Source: Ricinus communis (Eukaryota > Streptophyta > Magnoliopsida > Malpighiales > Euphorbiaceae). From it: a stretch of DNA of 64,000 nucleotides. The stretch is from NCBI RefSeq assembly GCF_019578655.1, contig NC_063265.1, forward strand, positions 16,168,285 to 16,232,284, read 5' to 3'. Below are positions 50,860 through 63,119 of the stretch, one piece after another. The translations under genes and the position numbers were made by a program. The notes beneath the pieces were generated by a model. The model was not told the origin of the DNA. It searched no databases and saw only the letters and a list, made by a program, of their open reading frames with translations. The number at the start of each line of letters is the position of its first letter. Position 1 is the first letter of the stretch.

Positions 50860-53090
50860 ATTGAGGGTGAACCTGTGTATGATGAGGAAAAAATAATCGA
50901 CGAATTGTTGTTGGAAGGAGATGCAGGGACTGATCTTGTTGTTAGGCATTCTTGCTTAACACCCAAAGCAAGTTCTGAAGATGAGGATTGGCTCAGAACT
51001 AATATCTTTCAGTCTACTTGCACCATTAAAGACAAAGTATGCCGTTTTGCCATTGATGGGGGAAGTTGTGAGAATATAGGGTTAGTTGAGGCTGTAAATA
51101 AATTAGCTATAGAGACTGAAAATTATCCTAAGCCCTATAAACTGGCTTGGTTAAAGAAGGGTGGGGAGGTTGCAGCATCCAAGAGAGTTTTGGTATCGTT
51201 CTCTATCGGAAAGGTGTATAAGGATGCTATATAGTGTGATATGATGATGATGGACGCCTTCCATTTATTGTTGGACAGGCTATGGCAGTATGATAGAGAC
51301 GTGATGCATAATGGCCAAACTAATACTTACAGTTTCGCCTTTGATGGAGTTAGGATTGTGTTGCTGCCAATGCAATTGGGGAACGTGCATAAACCAGCCA
51401 GTAGGACGGGGACGAGCACTCTGTTGTCCTTGGCTCAATTCGATGAGGAGCTGCAAGAGTCGGATAGAAGGTATATGCTGCTAGGGAAGGAGGTGACAGA
51501 GCCCACTACCATTCCAGACATTATAATTCCCCTAGTTACAGAATTAGTGACTTATTTCCTTATGAGTTACCTGACGGTTTGCCTCCACTTCGTGATATTC
51601 AACACCATATTGACTTGGTGCCTGGTGCAGTATTACCAAACATACCACATTACAGGATGAGCCCGAGTGAGCATGAAGAGTTACGTCGACAAGTAGAAGA
51701 GCTGCTGGTTAAAGGCCACGTGAGGGAGAGCATGAGTTTTTGTGCTATTCCTGCTCTTTTGACACTTAAGAAGGACGGGTCTTGCTGCATATGTGTGGAT
51801 AGCCGAGCCATCAATAAGATCACCGTCAGGTACAGATTTCCTATACCCCGTCTGGATGATTTGCTTGATCGGATTAGTGGTGCAACTGTTTTCATTAAAC
51901 TTGATTTAAACAGTAGGTATTATCAAATACGTGTTCGGCCTGGGGATGAGTGGAAAACAACATTTAAAACTAGAGAAGGGCTGTATGAGTGGCTTATGAT
52001 GCCTTCGGGTTGTCAAATGCCCCTAGTACTTTTATGCATGTTATGAATCAGTTGTTGAGGCTTTTCATTGGCAGATTTGTTGTGGTCTACTTTGATGATA
52101 TCCTGATTTATAGTGCTAACCATGATGAGCATGTATAGCACGTCCAAGAAGTATTTAGTACGTTGCGCAGAGAGCAGTTTTATGTAGCCTTGAAAAAGTG
52201 TGTTTTTATGTCTCCCAGAGTACTGTTTTTGGGTTATGTAGTTTCTGCAGCAGGTTTAGAGGTGGATGAAATAAAAATGACAGCAATCAGAGCATGGCCT
52301 AAACCAACTACCTTGACAGAAATGCAAAGTTTTCATGGACTGGCTTCTTTCTATAGGCGTTTCATTATGAATTTCAGCACCATTATGGCCCCTATTACAA
52401 ATTGCATGAAGGGTAATCAGTTTGAATGGATAGATGCAGCAAAATTCGCCTTCAATGATATTAAAGACCGCCTTACCACAACACCAATCTTGGTATTGCC
52501 AGATTTTTCTCAGGTTTTTTAGCTTCATACTGATGCCTCCAAGGTTGGGATTGGCACTGTTCTGAGTCAAAATAGTTGGCCTGTAGCATTTTATAGTGAG
52601 AAGCTAACAGGTTCCTAACTAAATTACAACACGTATGACATTGAGTTTTATGCAATAGTGCAAGCGGTTCGGCATTGGCGACATTACCTGTTCCATCGAG
52701 AATTTATCTTGTATACTGACCATGATTCGCTGAGGCATATGCATTAACAGGATAAAGTATCACCCCGTCATGCTCAGTTGGTAGCTGACCTTGAATGTTT
52801 CACCTTTATTATGAAGCATAAAGCTGGAATTACTAATAGGGTAGCGGATGCCTTGAGTCGCCAGAATAGCTTGTTGGTGACTATGCGAGTGGAGGTTCCA
52901 GGTTTTGACTCTTTTGAGGAATTATTTGCTACTGACCCTTATTTTTCTGTGGTGTTACAAGATGTCCAGGCTAGTAAGAGGACAAAATTCATGCTGCAGG
53001 AGGGATTTTATTTTGTGGTAATCAGTTGTGCATTCCAGATTGCACTCTCCGCCTTAAAGAGTTACTTTGCAACTGATTTAGGCTTCTGAT
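50860..53090 (+). pseudogene. pol region: protease, reverse transcriptase, RNase H
   Basis: The protease core is at about 51044-51075 (FAIDGG, with Gly where D-T/S-G families usually have Thr or Ser after Asp). The reverse transcriptase spans about 51660-52200: [20 protein letters not shown], then [18 protein letters not shown] at 52088-52105 is the catalytic motif. A 1-base deletion at about 52003 shifts the frame before the active site, and a TAG follows at about 52136. RNase H begins at HTDAS (about 52526) with its own stops. All three enzymes would be parts of one polyprotein; as found, none is translatable whole. Confidence 0.9.
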
Positions 53091-54160
53091 TTTTGGCCTT
53101 CAGTTTGCAAAGAGGTGGACAAATACGTCCAGAGATGCCAGGTCTGCCAGGTTTCTAAGGGAGCTAACACAAACGCAGGGTTGTACATCCTATTGCCAGT
53201 TCCTTCTCAACCTTGGGCTGACATTAGTATGGACTTTGTATTGGGATTGTCGCATACACAACGAGGTAATGATTCTATCTTTTTGATAGTTGATAGATTT
53301 TCTAAGATGGTTCATTTTATTCCCTGCAAGAAGACCACAGATGCTGTTAATGTCGTTTAGCTGTTCTTTCGGGATGTGTATCGTCTTCATGGTTTGCCAG
53401 TGTCCATTATCTCTGATCGAGATACCAGGTTTCTGAGTCACTTTTGGTGCAACCTTTGGAAGATGGTCAACACACAATTGAAATTTAGCAGTGCTTACCA
53501 CCCTCAGACAGACGGACAAACAGAGGTGGTCAATCGGTCTCTGGGTAATTTGTTGCATTGCTTGGTGGGTGACCATATCAAGAGCTGCGATCAAAAGCTT
53601 TGTCAGGCGGAATTTGCTCATAATCACGTTGTGAACAGGAGCACAAGATTCAGTGGTTTATTCGGTGCAACCCTGAGGTCCACTTGATTTATTGACATTG
53701 CCTAGTAAGACTAGAATTCATGGGAAGGCAGCAGATTTTGTTGCTGGTTTGCAGGATGTTCACAAGACAATATTCGATAATCTGTCCACTGCCAATTCCA
53801 GATACAAGCAGGATGCAGACCAGAAATGCAGACATGTGGAGTTCGAAGTGGGTGATTTTGTTTGGGCAGTGCTGACCAAGGATCGCTTCTATGTGGGTGA
53901 TTACAATAAGCTGTCTGCTAAAAAAGGTTGGACCTGTTGAGATTGTTGTGAAAATTAATCCTAATGCCTACAGGTTGAAGCTGCTAAGTCACCTTCGTAC
54001 TTCTGTTGTGTTTAATGTCAAACACTTGATTCCTTATGCTGGTGATTCTTCTGATGATGAGAATTCGAGGGCGAATTCTGTCGAGCCAGGGGAAAATGAT
54101 GCGGTTCAGTTGGCAGCATTGGCATTCCTAAACAAATTTGATAAATTACGGTAGTGGCAA
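53091..54160 (+). pseudogene. pol region: integrase
   Basis: The integrase core is readable in parts: SMDFVLGL and FLIVDRFSKMVHFIP (about 53229-53325), SIISDRDTRF (about 53403-53435), then SSAYHPQTDGQTEVVNRS (about 53488-53540), with TAG at about 53359 and other stops. The N-terminal HHCC zinc-binding half seems largely missing at about 53070-53110: the sequence jumps from the usual LCIPDC-like lead to a late linker, so a deletion removed part of it. The last open stretch continues to a TAG at 54152-54154, 57 bases into the 3' LTR. Confidence 0.85.
54088..54096 (+). promoter_or_regulatory. Polypurine tract
   Basis: AGGGGAAAA directly precedes the TGATG start of the 3' LTR, as expected for the plus-strand primer of an LTR retroelement. 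Confidence 0.8.
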
Positions 54161-54559
54161 TTTTGTAATTTTGAGCAACTTTTCGAAGTCGGATTCGAGC
54201 ATTTTTGGAGGCTATTTTGGGTGGAAACGGGCCTCCAGTTCAAACTCACGGTCTTTGGCCGTGACATCCATTGCTTTTTGGATAAATTATTTCATTTTGG
54301 GCCTTAAATCTTAATTTTTGTATTTTTGGGCTTTTTTTGATTTATTTTTGATATTTTAGGGTTTTTTTTCCCTAAAGACTATTTGTTGTTTTTTGAGCAT
54401 TGTGGAGGTTGGTGATTTTTACCTTGAATTTCAATAAATTCGTATTTTCTTCCAATTTTCTGGCATTATTGAATCAACAGAATTTTGAAGATTGCACTTC
54501 CAGTATTCTTGTGAATCAACAGATTTGTAATTTATTTTGTATAGGCTTCCGCTACATCA
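54097..54559 (+). repeat. 3' LTR
   Basis: Starts TGATGCGGTTCAGTTGG and ends GCTACATCA; it is the same length as the 5' LTR. The inverted repeat seen in the 5' LTR is partly lost here (CTCACGGTC..GGCCGTGAC). Confidence 0.95.
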
Positions 54560-54564
54560 TACAA

Positions 54565-55428
54565 TCAAGATTAAAAAACTTGAAAATAACTTTGATTAGC
54601 TGAGTAAATAAAACTAAAATCTTAATTCATTCTCGATGCTTGATATTTAGATAAACCAAGCTACGAATATTGGAAAATTCTCAACAAATTAATTCTCCAA
54701 GCATTGAAATCTCATACTCTACAAAGGACTAAATCTTATGAAGGATAGACATTCCTTAACTAATAAGTAAAAAGCCCTTCGGTTTAAGATTTTTGAATGG
54801 ATATAGAGATTTTTTTAACAACCCACAAAGTTGAAACAACAAGAGAAATAGAAGACAGAAAAAGAAACCAATTAAAAAAATATAAATCAAATATCTAAAA
54901 ATTCCACTTAATTTGGCTCATCACAATATTTAATAAAAAAATTTAATATAATTAAAAAATATACGGATGAGATGATAAAATCTTTTTTTACATTAATTTA
55001 GTTGGAATTTTGAATATGCAATTGCGTTAAAACTCGTAAGACAAAACAGTATTTTACTATTTATAAAAATCCTAGCATATATGTATTTAATCTAAATACA
55101 TAGACAAACAAAAACTGATAAATAACTAAAGAAATCATAAACTAACACTTTAATTCTACAAGTCATGTTTTTATATAGCTCCATATCGGTGATCAATCCA
55201 CAAGATAACTGAATTATACTATCCAAGAACTTCTCCCTTGGATTCCTCATTCTATTTACTAAAAACAACTTTTAGAATAAGATGCCACAAAATAAGAAAG
55301 AAAAAAAAAAGGGGGGCTTGCAAGTAAATGTCACATAAAATGGAGAAAATAAAGAATTTAAACTAACTTCTACGACCAAATTAGTAAGGGATAAGACTTT
55401 AATCCTACAGTCTTCAAGAAAAACCAGC
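54565..55428. other. Spacer between the retrotransposon and phosphatase gene
   Basis: AT-rich sequence without a recognised gene. The right-hand end must include the 3' UTR and poly(A) site of the phosphatase gene, which reads leftward to 55429. Confidence 0.5.
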
Positions 55429-58400
55429 TTAAAGTTCTTCCTTAACAGATGATGATGATACTTCTTCCATGTCGACAGCTCCCCAACATACTTTAGATGT
55501 GCTTAAACTATCCAACCAGACCTCATCAGCCTGAGATGAGTTAGAGTCATCATTGCGTTGCCATGACCAGTGCGCACGAGTCTGGTTGAGTATCTGAAAT
55601 CTTCCATGACCAAAGCTTGGTTCGCGAAACAATGAAAGAGGAGGAGCAGGTTTCTTAAACCTTCAACATCACATAGAATTGCACAAATCAGAACATATCT
55701 TTTCTTGAAAAATATTCATGCAGCACAATTATAATTGTATTATCAAGCAATTGGGGTTTTAATCCAGCTACGACATGTGGAAATTGAACAGAAATAAAAT
55801 TAAAAAAAGAAAGAGGCTAAATAGAAGAAGGCTTTTAAACTAAGGCCACTTAATTAGAGTGGTTATTCACGACGCATGAAGAAAATATTCAATTATTGAA
55901 ATATTATTATGTAACTAGTTCGGTGGTACTTCAATTAATTAATGACTAATTTCTTCGAAGTTGAATCAAAATTATATTTGAATATAGTCAATTGAAAATG
56001 TAATTTTATATAAGTTCTCTAATACTTTAACTAATACAGAATATATAGAGTAAAATACCCACATTAATGCAAGCCCTTCACGATTCCCTCCGTCACCTAT
56101 GGTTATGTACACAGGACCACATGGATCAGCCTTGTTGTCATAAATCCTAGTCTGCAAAGTTGAATCACAAAAATATTGAATGAATGAAGTAATAAATAAA
56201 AGTGAAGAAATTGCATAGCTGATTATTAAAACCCAGAAGCCAAAAATGACTTACAAAGCGTTCATAAGCATGAACATGCCCTGAAAAGACAACATCAACT
56301 CTGGCTTTATACAACAATTCTTCCATAACTTTTCTCATGCTTTCTCCTTCTCCTTGATGTGCAGTGTTGGAGTTATACCATGGAGCATGCAGCAGCACAA
56401 TAACCCACGGTGTCTTTTTCCTATCAGTTCTAGCCAAATCAGCTTCAAGCCACTTGTACTGAGCCGATTCGGCCTCAAAATCTGTGTAGGATCCTAACAT
56501 TATAATATGAGCACCAGCAACTTCAAATGAGTAGTACAAGTTTGAGGTTGAACCACTCTCCTCATATGGCATTCGCCACCTTGCATTGTAGGCCTTGAAC
56601 CCATGTGGGTATATAATTGGGAACATTTCTATCTCATGGTTCCCTTCTGTGACCATCCACGGGCGTTGGCTAGCGTATGGCTCGACTAGGCGACCAAATG
56701 AGTCCCACAACGGTTGCTGGCTGTCGGCATAAGATAAATCCCCAGGTAGCAAAAATACATCATAATCGCGACTTCCCACATGTTCTAGTGTTGATTTAGT
56801 CCATTCTGTTTGCCCTAAATCACCTGAAATTTTCGGAATTAAAAAAAAAAAAAAACAATTTCATCAAAGTGATAGATTGATAGATCTTATTGGTATTATT
56901 ATGAGACAATTTTCTAGCCATATGTCAGATTCACTTACTGAACCGATTTTTTTAGCAAGCTGACATCAGAAGACTATTAAAAATGAAAAACAATTTTATT
57001 ATGTTCTGTTATGTTTTTTAGCCCCTCCTGATTGCGCCATTGCTTGAAGAATTCCGAAAAATGTACTTTGATATGAAATATTACATTTTTGTTTTCTTTT
57101 TTTCAGGAAAAAAAGAAAAGAAAAAGAAAACCTTCTAAAATGAATAAAGATTGAAAGAAGAACTTCACAGGAACAAAAGTAAAGGATATATAAAGTCACT
57201 TTACTTGCAACGGAAAAAAACAGAAGAAAACTACATGGGCAGGAATCTACAATTCCAGCAAAGCCAACCTCAGGGTTTCATAATTTTATGGAGAAAGCAA
57301 ACAAACAATTTTAAAAGCTTTAAAAATCTAAAGTTGTAGACGCCAAGTATCCTTAATCGTTAGTGTATACTCTTCGATCACTCTTTTTCCCTTAATTTGT
57401 TTGCTTACTCTTAAAGCATCAAGTTCCCAACCGATTTAACGAACCGACCAAGAAACTGCTAAATAAAGTAACTCATCCTTAGGAAAACAAACACAAACAG
57501 CAAAAAGATTAAAGATGACATAACGGGCAAGGAACTATTAAACCAAATCAAGATTGTCATTATTGTTGGTGCATACCATCAACTCATTTGACAAATAACT
57601 AAACGGTTGTTGTAAGTTTTAATCCTCGGCTAATTCTTACTTACATTAAATATATACACTCAAATAAAAAAAAAGATATATATTATTTTGATGTCAAATA
57701 ATTGATATATACTTAATTTAAAATTAATAAATATATGTCAATTATCTATTAGTTTGATCTATAGATGAGAATTAAATTTTAAAAAAAGGAACTATTTTAA
57801 CTTTGTTTTCGGTTTTAAGAGTTTTAGAACTCAAGGTAAGGCCACTTTAATCCGTAAACTTCATTATAGAATTTATTACTGTTAATTACTCATAATTAAA
57901 AATTAATTGATTTAGATATTACATTAATAAATAATTTTTATATTAAAATAATAAATAACAATTTAAATAATGCCCAAGTATGTCTAAGAATTTTTCACTA
58001 AAAATTCTTATAAAAATAGGAATTTGAATATAAATTCAATAAAGGTCGAACTAATAAAAGAAAAAGAGTAAAACTTTTATTTAAAAAGAATGAATCTAGG
58101 TAAAATAAGACTTACCAACAACAGCAAATTCAATAGGGAAAGTAGAAGGAGGAGTCTTGAAGGAGAACTCAGGGCCATATCCACCACATCTGTAGTAATA
58201 GGTAGTTCCTGGCTCCAATGGACCAATCTTTACATGATGAACCTTGGGTGAGCTATAAAAGAAATAATGATAAGAAGTATGCTCTCCTGTTGCCACTTTA
58301 TTGTATTTCCCCGGCTGCCTTCCATATTCCACACTAGACTGAACATGTTTATCCTCTGTAATCCATGTTACTCTCATATGATCTTTTCCTGCTAGCGAAA

Positions 58401-58662
58401 TATGCACCTAAAATCATCAAACAAGAAAAGAATAAAAATTATATTGTAAACTTTCATATCTCAGTTGACGAACAAAGGGTGCAAGAAATTCCATGTATAC
58501 CTGTTGAGGGTCGGAGTTGGATCGGTTGTGACGAGTAAAAATCAAACTGCGAGCAGAAGGTCGAGAGTAAGCATTGTTTGAAGCAAGAGATAGAAAGGGA
58601 AATTGATTGAAGAAGGAAGTAGCAAAGAGGAGAGAGAGCCCAAATGGCAATAATTTCTCCAT
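55429..58662 (-). CDS. Purple acid phosphatase, 5 exons, complete
   Basis: Plant low-mass purple acid phosphatase, an Fe-Zn/Mn metallophosphoesterase secreted or vacuolar that releases phosphate from organic esters and often rises in phosphate starvation. Exons on the minus strand: 58662-58501, 58407-58116, 56823-56255, 56151-56063, 55660-55429; 1344 nt, 447 aa, all GT..AG. An N-terminal signal peptide (MEKLLPFGLSLLFATSFF) is present. All seven metal ligands are there: D153 (GDLG), D180 and Y183 (GDLSYAD), N213 (GNHE), H297 (LLHAPWY), H334 and H336 (GHVHAYER). Domain order is an N-terminal fibronectin-like lobe (about 55-145) then the phosphatase core. Length and ends (EPSFGHGRFQI) fit the PAP18/20/21/22 group, but the paralogue cannot be fixed here. 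A TATA-like site sits 45 bp upstream. A longer upstream frame in this phase is not used. Confidence 0.95.
57685..57770. repeat. Dispersed palindromic repeat, copy E, in intron 2
   Basis: Inside intron 2 of the phosphatase gene: ATTGATATATACTTAATTTA, the AAAATTAATAAATATATGTC core and ATTATCTATTAGTTTGAT tail of the family seen at 714-835. Confidence 0.4.
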
Positions 58663-58705
58663 GTTCTTGATGGTGTTGTGAAAGGAAGGGGCACAGCAGA
58701 AGCTT

Positions 58706-58715
58706 AATATATAAA
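58706..58715 (-). promoter_or_regulatory. Candidate TATA box of the phosphatase gene
   Basis: The minus strand reads TTTATATATT, about 45-55 bp upstream of the ATG at 58662; this predicts a very short 5' leader of about 20 nt. No transcript supports it. Confidence 0.45.
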
Positions 58716-58719
58716 GATG

Positions 58720-61700
58720 GGGGCTCTGAGGGAGATTGAAAATGTATAAAATATATATATAATTATAATTGGATTGCAATGGCGTCAAGTAAATCAATTG
58801 GAATATTTGGGTACGCTTAACTAGGTAAATTAAAATGGAAAAAGAAAATTTTTCCAAGTCTATATTAATATTCACCAGCAGCTTCTTCTTCATTAGCTCT
58901 ATGGATTTTGCTTTTGGCTCAGATTTTTCTACTTACAGTCTCCACAAATTTCTGAGGGAAGAACTCTTTTCTGGAGTAACTAATCATCTTGGCCAAGATA
59001 GGGAAAATATATATACAAACATCCTTTTATATTAGGGATCAAATTTAGTTTATCTTTTCATTTTTTATTATTACTATGGTACTATGCTTTAATTTTTGTG
59101 CAAAAAAAAAGGGGCAATTGCCTGCCTTGTCATATTCTGGCTTCCCCACTACTTTGCACCGATAACAGCAATTTTATGCTTATTTTTTTGAGTTTAGTCA
59201 TACTTTTAAAATTGTGTCACTTATCATTAGAGGATGTTAAGATTGTATATATGCACATTTATTATGACCACAAAATTTGCAAAAAGAAATACGTGAAGTT
59301 TTATCAAACTATAGATAATGTGACTTGAAGTTAAATTGTGAAGTGGCATCAAATGGACCCTCAACGTTTATGTATATCAAGCTTTGGAAGCATGCTTGTA
59401 GTCCGGCACCAGATTTTAAACTTACTGAAAATGACCATTTTCTTTTCTTTTTTTCCCAATTGGCATGTAGGGCTCATCTTAATAACATTTTATCCAAAAA
59501 AAAGAAAAAGTTAAATATATATATTGCAGTTTCACCCTCCAAAATTGGTCACATATATAATGTAAGACAAAACTTATGAGTTCACTTAGCTTAGCCCCAT
59601 GAGGAAGAGCCAAGCTATTAGCTGTTAACCATTTGTTAATTAATATTAACGTCCATATGTGGTATACCATCACTGATAAGCCTCCCTAATCTTTAGGAAA
59701 TGAACAGCATTTCGAGGTTCTTAATGTGCTGTTCAGATTGGGAAGGAATCAAGTCATATGGAAATGCTTTGCTCGTGGATTTTCCACGTGTCACAAGTCA
59801 AACTTATTATGAAATTATATATAAAAAAAAAAAAAAGAATTTTGAAGTTTGGATTATAAGTAATAATCATGCAGACAAGTAATAGTTGGGAATATCCTTG
59901 GAATGTTCCTTACCAAAGAATCATATTAAAGAGACAAATCGACTTCAAGTTCAATGATAGTTGCCTGTCCTCTTACCATTTCCTATTACATTCACATGTA
60001 TACTTAATTTGGAAATCTTTTCATTAAAGAAAAGAGTATTTATGTGGTAACTTTATTTCTTACAAAGTAGATTTTTACCTTTTTTTTTTTAATAATTATT
60101 ATTAGATGCTTATCATTAAGTGATGACAGGAGAGAAAGACTAAAAATATATAGTAAAATAAAATTAAATAATCCGAAGAAACCAATATCGTGGAATATAA
60201 TCAAATTCGTTTTGTTAAATTCTTCAATTAATTAGTTAATTATAGTGAGTTTCTAGCTTATCCAGTTGAACCGTTGAATTATAAGTTTTATTCTTTCACG
60301 TTTCAATTAATGGAAAACTTTCTTAATTTCCTTTTCTTTTCTTTTCTTTTCTTCTTGAAGAAGAGATGTAAAATTAGGAGTTTTATTGCTTAGTATGTAA
60401 TAAGTACTTGGTTATTAGGCTACTCGTAATAAGTTTATTTGTTTTACTATCCAAGCTCAATTACCACATACATTTTTAAACTTCAAACCCTCAATAATAT
60501 TTTTCTAATTAACTTTTATGTTATGTTTGGTTTAAATATATAAAAAAAAAATTATTTTATTTAACAAAAAGACACGGGAAAAAAAATAAAATAAAAATGA
60601 TAAAGTTGGAATAAATTTTTTGGTGTTATGAATTGAATTAATTTAGTGAAATTTATTTAAAAATTCTACTTATCTTTTTAGAATTTAGTTTAGCTATAAC
60701 CAATTGCTGACAAATTTAATTATTGAATACTAATTTAAGTTTTGCTCCATTTAAAGCCTATAAATTTTATATTCACAGATGAATTTCAACCAAATATTAT
60801 ATTAAAATATATTACCCTATTGTTTGCCCTACTGAGTTTCTCAACTATTTACACCTATTTGAACTTGTTGAATCAAAACTATTATTATATATGTTGGAGT
60901 TCTATATGATCCACCCAAAGATATGAACTGCAAGTAATATTGATGTAAGGGAGCATAATGTCACAGCCCGCCTCACAATCGAGCAAGGCAAGGCTGTCCA
61001 TGGGCAGACTTGGTTAACCTCTCAGCCTAAGTTTCGTGACAATAAAGACTTGAAAGCTGAGAATTTGGTTTAAATGGAAAATAGGTTCCTCACTCTGGTA
61101 GTTCTGGGGATAATTTCTGTCCACTTTTGCGTGTTTTAACATTCAATGTTGTTACACTTACAGACTTAGCTAAATTAAAATTCTCATTTTGTTCATTTTT
61201 AACTCATAGAAAACAACTTACATTCCTCTTCAGAAAATGTATAATCATGCACTCAGAATTATTGTTAATGGGCTTCTTAATATTTATCGATTTTAACTAT
61301 ACTCATAAGATTTTATTTTAGATAAAATAAAAATTAAAAGAAAATAATGAACAAGTTTTTTACATATACGATCAATTAGAGAAATCTAATGGATATTTTT
61401 TGATGGTTTGAAACAAAGTATTTAGGTTGTGAACACATGCTCGTCCAACCTGGAGCTATTGAGTCACCTGAGGAATTTTGCAAAACTAAAAGGTTGACTA
61501 TTGAAAGTGACTTAATTAACATAAGGATCAGATAACAAACAACTACTTAATTATATATAACTGATTAATTGCTTATTTGACATTAAAAATTATAATTTAA
61601 TATGTGAAATTAAAAATTATTAATATTTTAAGTGTATAGAACTGATAAACTATATAAAAGAAGTTAGATACAGTTTATGAATTTATTAAAGACTTATTTG

Positions 61701-62880
61701 ATTCGCTTGATCAAGGTAGTTAGCAGTTGATAGCTTTATAGTTGTAGTTGATAATTTAAATTTTTTAATAACATTTTATTAGTTATTATTGTAATATGTT
61801 AAATGACTTTTAAGAGTTTAAATTATTTTTAAACGCATTCTATTTTATAATACTATTTCTATGTGACAAATTAATAAAAATAGCTTATGATAATAAAAAA
61901 TGCTATAATTAATTTTATTTAATTCAATCGAATTTATTATTAAAAATTAATAGAATTATATGAATTCAATTAAAGAATTTAATTTTTAACAAAAATAATA
62001 CTATCTAATAAATAAAACAATCAAATTAGTTATTAACTTATAAAAAATAATTTTAAAATATAGCTGATAAAATTAACCATCGAATAAAATTAAATTATTT
62101 GTTTTAAAATTTTACAAACTAGATGATAGAGCTATTAAATTGAAATAATAAAGTAGTTTTCTTTTAATAAAGTGAAAACCGCCGTATCATCCACCTTCTT
62201 TTGACTTGATCTATTTTTAAGAAATTGTCTTTTAATATTAAAAAATAATCTTATAATATATTATACTTAAATAGATAAAAATTGAAATAAATGAAGATAG
62301 AATATTACCATTTTCTTAATAAAATAAAACTCTTGCCATGAAGATGATTTTTGTATATGCTGATATTTTGTTGATAAATTATGAAGATATTATAATTTTA
62401 TAAGAGTAAAAATATATTACCTGGTAAAAATACAATCACAAGACAAAACTCGTATAGATATAACCGCAACACAGAAAACTAATTAAAAGAAGTCAAATAC
62501 ACTAGATTTATAAATAATAAATACTATCAAATTTTAAATAATTAAATGCGTGTTATTTATATAATGATATTAAATAAAATAACTATTTATACATGTAAAC
62601 TATTTATATATAATAGTGATATTTATATCTAAATTAAGTAAGGACAAAAGTAACCCCTAAATTGAATTCGAGCTACACGTGTCATAACAGCATGAAACCA
62701 TGTGTCTTTCTGAAACACAGGAAGGAAATATTATTTGCAGAATATTCTATTCCATAAATGTAAATATAGTAGACAGCCACAGGCCTATAGCGACAAACAA
62801 ATTCATGTCCAAAATCAGGTCTATACTATGTTGGCAAATTTTATTTAAATCACAACTCATTTCCTTTGCTTCACACGTGT
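58720..62880. other. Intergenic region between the two phosphatase genes
   Basis: About 4.2 kb with no gene of its own. It must hold the upstream regions of both divergent phosphatase genes. A more complex stretch at about 60955-61125 (TGTCACAGCCCGCCTCACAA) looks like LTR-element debris. The rest is AT-rich. Confidence 0.45.
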
Positions 62881-62892
62881 TAGACAGAGTGC

Positions 62893-62928
62893 TCTCCTCC
62901 TCCTCTTCTTCTTCTTCTTCTTCTTCTT
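62893..62928. repeat. Pyrimidine triplet microsatellite in the 5' leader
   Basis: A CTC/CTT triplet run (TCCTCCTCCTCTTC then CTT repeats) just upstream of the second phosphatase's start codon; likely part of its 5' leader. Confidence 0.8.
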
Positions 62929-62963
62929 ATCGTTAACATTGATCGACAATTTCATTAGAAACA

Positions 62964-63119
62964 ATGGCTAGGCAAAGGCAGCTCCTTGTCGTCGTATCCA
63001 CGTTTGCTCTTATCGTCGGAGGATTATTTAGCTGCGGTGTTTGTTACACACGACCACCGCCGCGAGAAAACATATATGTACAACAAATAGAAAAAGACGA
63101 TGATTCTACTCCACAACAG
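62964..63119 (+). CDS. First exon of a second purple acid phosphatase (partial)
   Basis: The ATG at 62964 opens 52 codons: a signal peptide (MARQRQLLVVVSTFALIVGG), then CYTRPPPREN, and ending DDDSTPQQ with a GT donor (CAG then GTAACG) after 63119. The intact phosphatase at 55429-58662 also has its first exon end at PQQ in the same phase (DPQQ then V), with 54 codons. By this match the gene is a second PAP-like gene in divergent (head-to-head) orientation, 4.3 kb from the first. No further exon is seen to the window's end, so the intron exceeds 880 bp. The call rests on a short exon and position; catalytic residues lie outside the window. Confidence 0.6.

Larger units (their letters stand above)
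49328..54559 (+). mobile_element. Ty3/gypsy LTR retrotransposon, full-length but dead
   Basis: A 5.23-kb element with two LTRs of equal length (463 bp) at 49328-49790 and 54097-54559, a primer-binding site at 49793, a gag-pol-like interior and a polypurine tract before the 3' LTR. The order protease, reverse transcriptase, RNase H, integrase places it in the Ty3/gypsy group. Flanks read TACAG (49323-49327) and TACAA (54560-54564), a 5-bp target site duplication with one mismatch. By eye the LTRs differ at about 40 of 463 positions, so insertion is old (a few million years at usual plant rates, an estimate only). Stops and frameshifts interrupt every domain, so it cannot move by itself. I do not assign a lineage: a chromodomain was not seen. 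Confidence 0.95.

Noticed and set aside
58417..58893. Longer open frame (158 aa) around phosphatase exon 1
   Set aside because: It reads into the intron and through the promoter; the signal peptide starts at 58662 and the exon ends at a good donor after PQQ.
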